Shown here: positions 25,437-33,911 of the stretch, piece by piece
How the letters are laid out: each line of letters begins with the position of its first letter
How positions within the stretch are numbered: the first letter of the stretch is position 1
DNA from: Sphingomonas sp. CROZ-RG-20F-R02-07
GTDB taxonomy: Bacteria; Pseudomonadota; Alphaproteobacteria; Sphingomonadales; Sphingomonadaceae
Direction: 5' to 3'
Assembly (NCBI RefSeq): GCF_022662335.1
Contig: NZ_JAKNQJ010000019.1
Location: forward strand, 1 to 37,797
DNA length: 37,797 bases
Program-made: the position numbers and the translations under genes
The notes under the pieces: model-generated
Databases searched by the model: none
Seen by the model: the letters and a program-made list of their open reading frames with translations, nothing else
Told to the model about the DNA's origin: nothing

Positions 25437-28418
25437 ATGGCTCAGGTGACTTCGGCTCCAATTACGTCAATCGGCGCGCAATGGCACCGCTGGGAGCCGC
25501 ACGTCCACGCGCCTGGCACCAAGCTCAACGATCAGTTTGGCGGCGCAAACTCGTGGGATGAGTACCTCGAGCGGCTGGAACAGGCGACGCCGGCGCTGCG
25601 AGCGATCGGGGTCACCGACTATTACAGCCTCGACTGCTACGAGCGCCTGACGGCTGCGAAAAACGATGGAAGGCTGCAGGACTGCGCACTTCTCTTCCCG
25701 AACATCGAGATGCGCCTCGGCGTCGGCACGGTCCGCAATGCCTTCGTGAATATTCATCTTCTGGTTAGTCCCGAAAGCGATGACCATGTCAGCCAGATCC
25801 GTCGCTTTCTTGCTCGACTGAGCCTACGCGCACACGGCGAGACCTTCTCCTGCACGCCGGACGAGCTGGCTGATCTCGGCCGACGCAGCGATCCCGCTAT
25901 CAGCGATCCCGCGGCGGCGCTGGCTGAGGGGTCGCGCCAGTTCAAGGTGTCGTTCGATCAGCTCCGCGACGCGTTCGCCAACAGTGACTGGGCCCAAGCT
26001 AACGTGCTTATCGCCGTGGCAGGCGGCAGCACCGACGGCGTCTCGGGCGTGCGCGATGCGGCCGATCGCACGCTGCGCCAAGAGATCGAGGCTTTCGCTC
26101 ACATCATCTTCGCTAGCACCCCCTCCCAGCGCGACTTTTGGCTAGGTGACAAGACGTCGCCCGCCGATGTCATAGGGCGTTTCGGCGCGCTGAAGCCCTG
26201 CCTTCACGGTAGCGATGCGCACAGCCTGGAAAAGGTCGCTACCCCAGACCTTAAGCGTTATTCGTGGATCAAGGGCAGTCCGCATTTCGACGCGCTAAGA
26301 CAGGCACAAATCGAGCCGGCGGGGCGCACCTGGATCGGGGACACGCCGCCCGCGCACGCCGGGTCCTCGCAAGTGCTGTCCGAGGTAGAACTCATCGATG
26401 CCCCTTGGGCGGTCACACCCAAAATCCCGCTCAATCCTGGACTGGTAGCCATTATCGGCGCCCGCGGATCTGGTAAGACTGCGCTGGCCGATGCGATCGC
26501 GCACGGCTGCGATGCCAGCGACGATCCGCCGAACACAATGTCATTTCTCGCCCGTGCGCGTGATCTGCTCGATGGCAACAACGTCCGGCTGGTTTGGGGT
26601 GACGGAACCGTCGACATGCGCGCGCTCGACGGCAGCCATGATCCAGTCGCCTCGGATTATCCCAAGGCTCGCTACCTCTCCCAGCAGTTCGTTGACGCGC
26701 TCTGCTCGGCGGACGGGATGACCGACGCGCTGCTGGCCGAGATCGAGCGTGTTGTCTTTGACGCGCATGATCCCGACACGCGCGACGGCGCTATCGATTT
26801 CCAGGAATTACTCGACGCGCTGGTCAGCCGTCACCGCCTTTCACGCGGGCGCGAAGAGGAAGCGTTGGTCACACTATCTGACCTCATCGGCAACGAAATC
26901 GAAAAGACCAAAGCGGTGAGCACGCTCGTGAAGCAGGTCGAGGACAAGCGCCTCGCCGTGAAGCGCTACACCGCCGATCGCGGGCGCCTAGTAGCCAAAG
27001 GCAGCGAGGCCCGCGCGGAGCGACTGGCTTACGTTGCGACGGCTGCGGAAAAGGTTGCCGGCAATGTGCGCTGGTTCGTCAATCGGGAAGCGGCTCTTCT
27101 GAAGCTCCGGGACGAGGTAACCGACCTGCGCACCAATCGGGCGCCTGCCACGCTACGCGTGACCAAGGAGCGGCATCAAGCAGCCCGGATCAAAGATCCC
27201 GAGTGGTGCCCGTTCCTTCTGAACTATGAAGGTGACGTCGACGCCTTCATTGAGGCCCAGGTTGCGGACGCCAAATCAGGTGCTGAGGGCTGGCGTGGCA
27301 GGCCCGTATCTCCCCCTGCTGATCCGACGACTGCGCTCGTAGCCGACGATGTTGATCTGGCACAGCAGACCCAGGCAGTTCTCGACGCTGAGGTCGCGCG
27401 ACTTACGCGCCTAGTGGCGCTCGACACCGATACGCAGAAGCGCTTCATGACGCTGACGCAGAAGATCGCGGCGGAGAATGTCGAGCTTGGAAAGATGGTC
27501 GATCGTCTCACCGATTGTCAGGGCGCCAAAACCAGGATCCCGCCGCTGCTGCGCGATCGCGAGGACGGCTATGCACGCGTTTTCGACTACATTCTCGCGG
27601 AAGAGCAGGTTCTGCGGGAGCTCTATGCGCCGATCCGCAAGAGGCTTGAAGCTGAGGGTGGAACGCTAGCCAAGTTGTCATTCAGTGTGCGCCGATCCGT
27701 AAATGTTGAGCGCTGGGCTATCGAGGGCGAGAAGCTGCTAGATCTGCGTCGAATGGGTGCGTTCCAGGGGCGCGGCTCCGTAGCTGCGCGAGCCGAGCGC
27801 GGCCTAGCATCTGCTTGGCGCACTGGCGATGCGCACGCGGTCACCGTAGCCATGGCCGCGTTCCGCGACGACAATCAGGACGAACTGCTGGAGGCCGCGC
27901 GCGTACCAAAGGGCAATCCGACTGATTACCGTAGCTGGCTGAAAAGCTTTGCTAAGTGGCTTTACAGCACCGACCATATCCAGGTGCGCTATAGCGTCGA
28001 TTATGACGGCACCGACATCCGAAGCCTTTCTCCGGGGACGCGCGGGATCGTACTTCTCCTGCTGTACCTGGCGCTTGATACAGGCGACGACCGTCCGCTG
28101 ATCATCGATCAGCCCGAGGAGAACCTCGACCCTAAGTCAATCTATGACGAGCTCGTGGGGCTGTTCATCGCCGCCAAGGCAAAGCGTCAGGTGATCATGG
28201 TGACGCACAACGCCAACCTGGTCATCAATACCGACGCCGATCAAATAATCATCGCCGAGGCGGGCCCCCGTGAGGCGGGAGGATTACCTGGGATCAGCTA
28301 CATGGCGGGTGGTCTGGAGGACGCAGCGATCCGAGAGCGTGTTTGCGAAATTCTGGAAGGCGGCGAGCACGCTTTTCGCGAGCGGGCGCGCCGGTTGCGC
28401 GTCCGATTCAAGCGCTGA
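25437..28418 (+). CDS. trlF: TrlF-family protein: PHP phosphoesterase domain fused to SMC-like ATPase
   Basis: A 993-residue cytoplasmic protein. The N-terminal PHP domain has the metal ligands in place: H22 and H24 (EPHVHAPG), D61 (GVTDYYS), E91 (FPNIEMRL), H107 (NIHLLV), then D260 and H262 (CLHGSDAHS). The ATPase has Walker A GARGSGKTAL (341-350), a long coiled-coil-like middle (about 430-760), signature LSPGTRG (864-870), Walker B PLIIDQPEENLD (887-898) and the switch His 924 (VTHNAN). Family members are linked to RNA repair or phage defence. It probably senses a nucleic-acid state with the ATPase and cuts with the PHP domain. ATG 25437 follows AGGTGG. Confidence 0.9.
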   Translation: MAQVTSAPITSIGAQWHRWEPHVHAPGTKLNDQFGGANSWDEYLERLEQATPALRAIGVTDYYSLDCYERLTAAKNDGRLQDCALLFPNIEMRLGVGTVRNAFVNIHLLVSPESDDHVSQIRRFLARLSLRAHGETFSCTPDELADLGRRSDPAISDPAAALAEGSRQFKVSFDQLRDAFANSDWAQANVLIAVAGGSTDGVSGVRDAADRTLRQEIEAFAHIIFASTPSQRDFWLGDKTSPADVIGRFGALKPCLHGSDAHSLEKVATPDLKRYSWIKGSPHFDALRQAQIEPAGRTWIGDTPPAHAGSSQVLSEVELIDAPWAVTPKIPLNPGLVAIIGARGSGKTALADAIAHGCDASDDPPNTMSFLARARDLLDGNNVRLVWGDGTVDMRALDGSHDPVASDYPKARYLSQQFVDALCSADGMTDALLAEIERVVFDAHDPDTRDGAIDFQELLDALVSRHRLSRGREEEALVTLSDLIGNEIEKTKAVSTLVKQVEDKRLAVKRYTADRGRLVAKGSEARAERLAYVATAAEKVAGNVRWFVNREAALLKLRDEVTDLRTNRAPATLRVTKERHQAARIKDPEWCPFLLNYEGDVDAFIEAQVADAKSGAEGWRGRPVSPPADPTTALVADDVDLAQQTQAVLDAEVARLTRLVALDTDTQKRFMTLTQKIAAENVELGKMVDRLTDCQGAKTRIPPLLRDREDGYARVFDYILAEEQVLRELYAPIRKRLEAEGGTLAKLSFSVRRSVNVERWAIEGEKLLDLRRMGAFQGRGSVAARAERGLASAWRTGDAHAVTVAMAAFRDDNQDELLEAARVPKGNPTDYRSWLKSFAKWLYSTDHIQVRYSVDYDGTDIRSLSPGTRGIVLLLLYLALDTGDDRPLIIDQPEENLDPKSIYDELVGLFIAAKAKRQVIMVTHNANLVINTDADQIIIAEAGPREAGGLPGISYMAGGLEDAAIRERVCEILEGGEHAFRERARRLRVRFKR

Positions 28419-28567
28419 AGGCAGGGCCAGCAACCCCGGCGTCCAGTGAGAGGGTGGGGCCTGTCCGTGAGATTCAAGGTAAGTAAAGGCCGTGTGCAGG
28501 CGAGCGTAAGTTCGTGCTTTCGGGTAGATAACCGTCCCCGCTCGCCACCAAGCGCGCCGAGAAGCTG

Positions 28568-29056
28568 CTACCCGGACTTCCGCTTCAACGATCCGACTCG
28601 GCTAAGTCGCATTTCATTGAAGATCTTCAGGGCGGCGGTGGACGAGATGTATATATAAGGATGGGCTGTAATCGATCCGACCTCGCGCTCGGTGTCGATG
28701 TGATTTCCGCCAACATAGGCATAGCACCCGCCTTGGACAAACCTTGTCAGAAACGGTTTGAGAGCGTCAGCCTTTCTCAGTTCATATTCCTTGTTCTCGA
28801 ATGTGACCCAGCGCAGATTGTTGCGCGACCTGACCGTACGCTCCGCTGATTCAACGATGTTGACCCACGTTCCTATTAGCTGGACGACGTAGAACTTGGT
28901 AGAATGTTCTACGCGGTGACGATTATCGCCTTGTGGCTGTTGCTGAAGATCGCTTGCTCCTTGGCGCAGGGAGCGCCCGGCGAACTGATCGTCGATCGCT
29001 ATTGTCGGACGCGCAGCAAGCTCGGCGCGAGTAGGCTGGCGTGTCTTCTTAGACAT
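28568..29056 (-). CDS. Hypothetical protein
   Basis: A 162-residue frame (MSKKTRQPTRAELAARPTIAIDD...). I recognise no family. The N-terminal 55 residues are polar and probably disordered. The rest (FYVVQLIGTWVNIVESAERT, WVTFENKEYELRKADALKPF, GGCYAYVGGNHIDTE) looks like a compact alpha/beta domain. It overlaps the preceding gene by eight bases, so the two are probably one transcript. It is convergent with trlF. Confidence 0.6.
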   Translation of the reverse strand: MSKKTRQPTRAELAARPTIAIDDQFAGRSLRQGASDLQQQPQGDNRHRVEHSTKFYVVQLIGTWVNIVESAERTVRSRNNLRWVTFENKEYELRKADALKPFLTRFVQGGCYAYVGGNHIDTEREVGSITAHPYIYISSTAALKIFNEMRLSRVGSLKRKSG

Positions 29057-29486
29057 GCGCGCCCCTGATCCCTGCCGCCTCGTAGCGGGCGAACGGATTC
29101 TCCCGATCCCACTTCACCGGCATTGCCGCCCGCAATCCCTGCGCGTTGAGGCTGGCGTCCTCGTGGTGACTTAGAAGGCCGAGCCGATACCAGCGGTTGA
29201 GATACGCACCGATGCTCGCGCGCGTCAGCTCGACGTCGCCGGCGAACAATGCTGCCACGATGACGCCAATCGGAACAGCATGGTCGACGACCAGCTTCAC
29301 GTTCCGATCGCGCGCCGCAAACCGGCGCTGGTAGGTAGCGGGATCTCGCGCAGCATTTTCAAGGATCGCGCTCGCTCCTGCCGATCGGAAATCGAGCGCG
29401 TCGAGCATCTGGACGCGCGCGAGTGCGGAGGGATTGTTGAACCAGCGTGGCCGATCGCCCCGACTACGATGGTGGTCATGCTGCAC
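29049..29486 (-). CDS. Hypothetical protein
   Basis: A 145-residue frame from a GTG at 29486, about 25 bases after the preceding stop. Text such as ENAARDPATYQRRFAARDRN, GVIVAALFAGDVELTRASIGAYLNRWYRLGLL and MPVKWDRENPFARYEAAG is protein-like, with a winged-helix-like pattern in the middle that could be DNA binding, but no family is recognised. The ribosome site is weak, and Met codons further in could be the real start. It overlaps the following gene by eight bases. Confidence 0.55.
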   Translation of the reverse strand: MQHDHHRSRGDRPRWFNNPSALARVQMLDALDFRSAGASAILENAARDPATYQRRFAARDRNVKLVVDHAVPIGVIVAALFAGDVELTRASIGAYLNRWYRLGLLSHHEDASLNAQGLRAAMPVKWDRENPFARYEAAGIRGAHV

Positions 29487-29511
29487 GGAGGTTCGTTTCT
29501 CTGCCGCCTGC

Positions 29512-29799
29512 TCACAGCGGCGAAACGTCCTCGTACCGCCCCGCTTTCCGCAGCTGCCTCACAATGCCGTTGAAGGCCGCGGTCACGCCCTGGGCGCGCC
29601 CAATCTCGTTCGCCTGCGAGGCAGCGTCCCAGTAGAGCTCGAGCGGCCAGCGCTCAGGGCAGTGCGGCAGCAGGCAGCGCAGCGCTAGCCGCACCTCCAT
29701 CCCGTCGACCGTCGTCTCCGAACATTTCGCCACGCCGGCGCGCAGGATGTGCACCGACAGCGCGATTACGACGCGCTGATGCTTAGGCAGCGTCGACAC
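29512..29799 (-). CDS. Hypothetical protein downstream of the imuB-dnaE2 fusion
   Basis: A 95-residue frame (MSTLPKHQRVVIALSVHILRAG ... FNGIVRQLRKAGRYEDVSPL) starting with GTG three bases after the stop of the chimeric polymerase gene, so probably translationally coupled and under the same SOS control. No known domain. The two Cys and Trp/Leu-rich middle (CLLPHCPERWPLELYWDAA) suggest a small folded protein. Confidence 0.55.
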   Translation of the reverse strand: MSTLPKHQRVVIALSVHILRAGVAKCSETTVDGMEVRLALRCLLPHCPERWPLELYWDAASQANEIGRAQGVTAAFNGIVRQLRKAGRYEDVSPL

Positions 29800-29802
29800 G
29801 GA

Positions 29803-31287
29803 TCAGTGAAAGTCGTGCGACTTGAAGCGCACGACGTCCTCAGGATCCATGCCCTCGGCGTGGGGCGGCCAGTAGCAGTTGCGTGGCTCCGGGCTCCACT
29901 CCTTGTCTCCGCGGTCGGGTGACCCGGGATGCTGAGCGGCATCTCCGCGGCCGGTGCGATGCGGAAAAGACATATCGCCAACCCGGTGAAGCAGGTCGCC
30001 GTGGTCGACGATACGGTCGCAAATGACGTGGATCACCTCGCCTTCCTTCTGCACGCGCCCCTTCAGGCCGACCATAGAAGCCGACATCACGGTGCGACGC
30101 TGTGCCTCGAAACGGTCGGGCCAGAGGATCCCGTTGGCGACGCCGGTTTCGTCCTCGATCGTGATGAAAAGCACGCCCTTCGCAGAACCGGGCTTCTGTC
30201 GGACCAGGATGATGCCGGCGACCTCGACGTGGCGGCCGTCGCGGACGCTGGCGAGATCCGCGCAGCGTGTCACACCGCGGCGCGTCAGCTCGTCGCGCAC
30301 GAATGACAGCGGATGCGCGCGGAGCGACAGCTGCAGGTTGCGGTAATCCTCGATCACCTCGCGGCCGTCGGTAAGCGAGCGCAGCTGCACCTCGGGCTCG
30401 ATCCCCTCTGCGCTCTGCGTTTCGGCCGCGCGATCGGCTGCGGCGAACAGCGGCAGCGGCGCCTCGCCGAGCCGCAACGCCACGATCGGGAGCGGCGCCA
30501 GTGCGTCGGCAGTTGCGCCCGGCTCAGCGCGGATCAGATCGCTGCGGCCAAAACGCGCGAGCGCGTGCGCCGCGCCTGGAGTGTCCGCAACCGCCACGCG
30601 CGCAGTAAAGCCCGCTCGCCTACAGAACGCGATGAGACGCCTGCAGAAGCGCTCCTCGCCGCCATGCAGGTGCTCGGACCCGGCGAGATCAATCCAAAGA
30701 CCATCGCTTGGCGAAACCGCAGCGATCGGCGACCAGCGGCGCACCGCCAGCAGCGAGAGCCGGTCGAGCAGGGCGGCGTCGGCTTTCGGATCCGCCGGAC
30801 GGAAATCCAGATCGGACACGAGCGCGCGCGCGTGGGTCGCGGCCATCCCTGGATGCACGCCAAGCGCACGTGCGCCATCGCAGGCGGCGACCACCTCCTC
30901 ACGTCGACCGACCTTGTCGATCAGCGCGATCGGTGCGTGCTCGAGCGGCTTGGCGGCGGGCATGCTGATGCGCGGTGCAGGCGTTGCCGCCTTGTAGGGA
31001 TGGCTAGCTGTCTCAGAGCGCCGGCCGAGCTCCCGCATTGGTGGCTGCGCGTGCGTCGGGAGCGTCGCGATCTGCGCCTCGATGTCGCCGCGCGATGGCA
31101 CACCCTCGCGCGCCCAACGCGCTCCTGGCCGCCATCCTCCGCCCCGCGGCACCGAACAGGCGCCGGGGTCGTCATCTACCGGCAGCTCGAGGACAGGCCG
31201 GTTAGGCTGCCGCGAAGCGGACCGTTCCAACCGTCTCAGCCGCTCCACGGCCAAGCTCGGCAGGAACAGCGAGACGACCCGTCTCAT
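29803..31287 (-). CDS. In-frame chimera: ImuB N-terminal part joined to DnaE2 C-terminal part
   Basis: The first about 272 residues (from MRRVVSLFLPSLAVERLRR) are ImuB, a non-catalytic Y-family polymerase partner: LEHAPIALIDK, GLWIDLAGSEHLHGGEERF, ARVAVADTPGAAHALARFG. At LPIVALRL|GEAPLPLF (near 30466-30480) the text switches to the end of DnaE2: EVIEDYRNLQLSLRAHPLSF, the OB-fold VAGIILVRQKPGSAKGV and FITIEDETGVANGILWPD, and the typical last residues SHDFH. About 240 ImuB residues and some 850 DnaE2 residues (roughly 3.3 kb) are absent. The frame is open across the joint. ATG 31287 follows GGAGGG and overlaps imuA by 86 bases. It is unlikely to polymerise DNA. Confidence 0.88.
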   Translation of the reverse strand: MRRVVSLFLPSLAVERLRRLERSASRQPNRPVLELPVDDDPGACSVPRGGGWRPGARWAREGVPSRGDIEAQIATLPTHAQPPMRELGRRSETASHPYKAATPAPRISMPAAKPLEHAPIALIDKVGRREEVVAACDGARALGVHPGMAATHARALVSDLDFRPADPKADAALLDRLSLLAVRRWSPIAAVSPSDGLWIDLAGSEHLHGGEERFCRRLIAFCRRAGFTARVAVADTPGAAHALARFGRSDLIRAEPGATADALAPLPIVALRLGEAPLPLFAAADRAAETQSAEGIEPEVQLRSLTDGREVIEDYRNLQLSLRAHPLSFVRDELTRRGVTRCADLASVRDGRHVEVAGIILVRQKPGSAKGVLFITIEDETGVANGILWPDRFEAQRRTVMSASMVGLKGRVQKEGEVIHVICDRIVDHGDLLHRVGDMSFPHRTGRGDAAQHPGSPDRGDKEWSPEPRNCYWPPHAEGMDPEDVVRFKSHDFH

Positions 31288-31963
31288 CGCTGCCCTCCAC
31301 AATCAGGGAGAAGCCTTCACCCCCACGCTGGCGGACGCACTCGACCGCCCATCTCGATCTTCCCACGCCCGCGACACTCAACCGCTCGGACGGCACGGCA
31401 CCGATCCGCCAGCGTGTCCACGCGGCGGATGGCTCGGCAAACACGTCTTGGTTTAGGCCGCGCGTGCGGCGAAGTAGCAACACGGGCATGTCGGCGTCCG
31501 CTGCGACGAGCTGCAGGCGGCGCGTCGCTACCATCGAGACCTTGCTCGCCTCCGCGACGATCGCCGCGGGTGTGCCGTCGCGTATAGCGTCCTCGACCAC
31601 CGCCAGCAGCGCAGCGTCGTCGCGTGGCTGCGCGTAGATCACGTTCGCCGACGGCAATCCCGCTTGCTCGAGCGCCGGAGCGTACAGGTCGGCGCGGCAG
31701 CTCGCCCACAACACTGGCCCGCCTGCCCCTGCCGCTTCGCGCGCGGCGATGCCGGCGAGAAAGAGCGTGGTGGCGGCGTCGTCGACCAGCGCGGCGCTCC
31801 GCGCAGTCGCTTCGTGCAGCGCGCCGGCGCGCAGCCCCCCTCCCCCGAGCCGGCTGTCGAGCGCGTCTACGCCGAACGGCATGACGCGATGATCCGCGGC
31901 CGGCGTGGCGATCGTCCGCAGATGCGCTATGCTGGGCGCTAAGGATTCGAGGACGGCGGACAT
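31202..31963 (-). CDS. imuA: ImuA, SOS mutagenesis accessory protein
   Basis: A 253-residue RecA-like protein of the ImuA family, the first gene of imuA-imuB-dnaE2 cassettes. Visible blocks: MPFGVDALDSRLGGGGLRAGALHEATA at the N-terminus, VLWASCRADLYAPALEQAGL, and RRLQLVAADADMPVLLLRRT. ImuA is thought to remodel RecA filaments and recruit the mutasome. The gene looks intact although its partners downstream are fused and truncated. A LexA box lies 20 bases upstream of the start. Confidence 0.9.
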   Translation of the reverse strand: MSAVLESLAPSIAHLRTIATPAADHRVMPFGVDALDSRLGGGGLRAGALHEATARSAALVDDAATTLFLAGIAAREAAGAGGPVLWASCRADLYAPALEQAGLPSANVIYAQPRDDAALLAVVEDAIRDGTPAAIVAEASKVSMVATRRLQLVAADADMPVLLLRRTRGLNQDVFAEPSAAWTRWRIGAVPSERLSVAGVGRSRWAVECVRQRGGEGFSLIVEGSDETGRLAVPAELGRGAAETVGTVRFAAA

Positions 31964-31982
31964 AAGGAACTAGACTCTACTC

Positions 31983-31997
31983 GTTCCCTTTATGTTC
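31983..31997. promoter_or_regulatory. LexA (SOS) box, alphaproteobacterial type
   Basis: GTTCCCTTTATGTTC is exactly the GTTC-N7-GTTC direct-repeat consensus of alphaproteobacterial LexA. It lies 20 bases upstream of the imuA start, so damage-induced expression of imuA, the chimeric gene and the following small gene is expected. Confidence 0.9.
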
Positions 31998-32131
31998 CGT
32001 TAATGGATACCGCTGGTCAAGCTCGGATCGGCTCGGTTCATCGATTCAGGCGGAACGGCACCGCAACGAAGCGCAAACAAACAGGGAAAAAATATCTTCC
32101 CATGGGCGGCGGCGTCACTCATAGAATACGG

Positions 32132-32578
32132 ATGCCGATCCGCCCCGAAAACCGTTGGCTTTACCCAATCGACTGGTAGCAGCTGTCGGGCACGATCCGG
32201 TTCGAGCGCGCCGGCAGACGCTGTGAGCAGTGCAGTCGACCGCACCTACGGCGCGTTGCGCATCTCGGCGATGGTCGTTGGTGGGACGCGGAGGCGGCTT
32301 GCTGGCGTTCGGACCGCGGCAAGCGGGTTGCTGTCAAAGGAGGCTTCACTCTTGCCAGCGTGCGGATGACCTATGTTGCGCTGGCGTGCGCTCACCTCGA
32401 TCACGACCCGGGCAACAGCGCACCCGCGAATTTGCGGGCTCTCTGCCAGCGGTACCACATGATCCACGACGGACCCGAGCATCGTTGGCAGCGCTGGTGG
32501 AACGCCTTTCGACAGCGTGCGCTGCGGGACCTGTACGAGGATCCTAGGATCACACGATTGCATCACGCTGGTCGCTAG
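32132..32578 (+). pseudogene. HNH endonuclease gene with an amber stop at codon 16
   Basis: From ATG 32132 the frame reads MPIRPENRWLYPIDW, a TAG at 32177-32179, then QLSGTIRFERAGRRCEQCSR, GRWWDAEAACWRSDRGKRV, AHLDHDPGNSAPANLRALCQ and RYHMIHD to 32578. This is the layout of a sphingomonad-type HNH protein of about 148 residues. The H-D-H core is present, but one expected zinc ligand of the LCQRCH motif has become Tyr. The nonsense codon and the lost Cys suggest decay rather than a sequencing error. Confidence 0.7.
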
Positions 32579-32611
32579 CTCCGCGCACGAAAGGCCGGAA
32601 GGAGTAGCGGA

Positions 32612-32788
32612 TCAGAGGTCGATGTTTCGATCCTTCATCGCCTGAGCGGCGACATCGCCGATTGGCCCAATTCCGCCGACGTTGTTGTAAACCACCGTCA
32701 CGTCGTGGTCGGTGAGCTTCTCGAGCATCATCCGAACGGCCGCTTCGTTTGCCGCATCCAGCACCGTCGTTGTGTCGTCGCTCGTCAT
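32612..32788 (-). CDS. Small hypothetical protein (58 residues)
   Basis: MTSDDTTTVLDAANEAAVRM ... YNNVGGIGPIGDVAAQAMKD. Acidic and soluble, no domain recognised. The start at 32788 is only 38 bases from the divergent HU gene, so the two probably share one regulatory region. The longer frame from 32875 would run into the HU gene and is not believed. Confidence 0.45.
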   Translation of the reverse strand: MTSDDTTTVLDAANEAAVRMMLEKLTDHDVTVVYNNVGGIGPIGDVAAQAMKDRNIDL

Positions 32789-32826
32789 CGGTAAGGGTCT
32801 TCCCGGTTTTCCAAGGGAGCAATAGC

Positions 32827-33096
32827 ATGAACATCGGTGACCTGGCCAAGGGTGTCGCGAGCGCAACGGGCGCAAGCGAGGCGGACGCGAAGAAGACGAT
32901 CACTGCAGTGTTTGACCAGATCGCTGCCGCGGCCGCCAAGGGCGAAGAGGTGTCGATCAATGGCTTCGGCAAGTTCACCGTGAAGGATCGGCCCGAGCGC
33001 GAGGGTCGCAACCCGGCGACTGGCGAGAGCATGACGATCGCGGCGTCGAAGAAGGTGGCGTTCACTGCGGCGAAGGGCTTGAAGGACAAGCTTTGA
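32827..33096 (+). CDS. HU-family DNA-binding protein
   Basis: A complete HU-type nucleoid protein of 89 residues. Helical N-terminus (MNIGDLAKGVASATGASEAD), the GFGKFTVKDRPEREGRNPATGE beta-arm that inserts into the DNA minor groove, and the closing FTAAKGLKDKL. It bends DNA and assists recombination and replication. ATG 32827 follows AGGGAG. An accessory-region HU copy is common on sphingomonad mobile DNA. Confidence 0.95.
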   Translation: MNIGDLAKGVASATGASEADAKKTITAVFDQIAAAAAKGEEVSINGFGKFTVKDRPEREGRNPATGESMTIAASKKVAFTAAKGLKDKL

Positions 33097-33144
33097 GGCG
33101 TGCGCGCCGGCGGGGCAGCTCGCCGGCGCCGACAGGAGGCGCGG

Positions 33145-33774
33145 ATGTGCAATCGGTATCGGCTCACGGCTAAGCAGGCCGAGGTGATGGCCACGTTTGG
33201 CATTCGGCCGCCCTATGAGCCTGACGAGACCTTCCCTCCCAGCGACATCTTTCCGACGGGCAAGAAGACTCCCTTCTATGGTGTGGTCATGGTCAAGGAC
33301 GGCGACGAGCGCCGTGCCGAGCGCATGGAGTGGGGCGTCCCGACGCAAGTCCCGAGTAAGCGCGACCCGGCGGTCAAATTGACGAAGTACGTAACGAACG
33401 TCAGGAATTTGCGCTCACCTTTTTGGAAGTCGATGCTAACGACGCCTGCTCGGCGCTGCCTGGTGCCTGTCACCTCGTTCTCCGAATATGGCCTTGCGCC
33501 CGGCGAGGACGGAAAGAAGCCGCTGCATTGGTTCGATGTGCCAAGCCGGCCGATTTTTGCCTTTGCAGGCATCTGGCGACCGACAGAGCGGGGCAACGCC
33601 TACGGATTCCTCACAACCGAGCCGAACGCGATTGTGGCCCCGATCCACCCCAAGGCTATGCCGGTGATCCTCCATGACGAGGATTACGACCGCTGGTTGA
33701 CTGCTCCTTGGGAGGAGGTCAGCGAGCTCGTTGCTCCCTACCCATCTCAGTTGATGACGATCTCGCAGGACTAG
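33145..33774 (+). CDS. SRAP-family protein (YedK/HMCES-like)
   Basis: A 209-residue SOS-response-associated peptidase. The initiator Met is followed by Cys2 (MCNRYRL), which after Met removal bonds covalently to abasic sites in single-stranded DNA. The other active-site residues are N85 (TNVRNLRSPFW), E114 (VPVTSFSEYG) and H168 (APIHPKAMPVIL). It protects abasic sites at stalled forks. The start at 33145 is fixed by the required MC start. It stands 48 bases after the HU gene and is likely co-transcribed. Confidence 0.94.
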   Translation: MCNRYRLTAKQAEVMATFGIRPPYEPDETFPPSDIFPTGKKTPFYGVVMVKDGDERRAERMEWGVPTQVPSKRDPAVKLTKYVTNVRNLRSPFWKSMLTTPARRCLVPVTSFSEYGLAPGEDGKKPLHWFDVPSRPIFAFAGIWRPTERGNAYGFLTTEPNAIVAPIHPKAMPVILHDEDYDRWLTAPWEEVSELVAPYPSQLMTISQD

Positions 33775-33911
33775 GCCTAGAAGCGCTCGTAGCGTTCGTA
33801 AGGACCGCGTGTTGCCGGGTTCTCGAACGCCAACCGCCAGCTAGGGCCTGACAGACGCCTCGCTAGTGTCCATAACGATCCAGCCAAGCCGTGGAGTTCG
33901 CCGAGCCTAAG

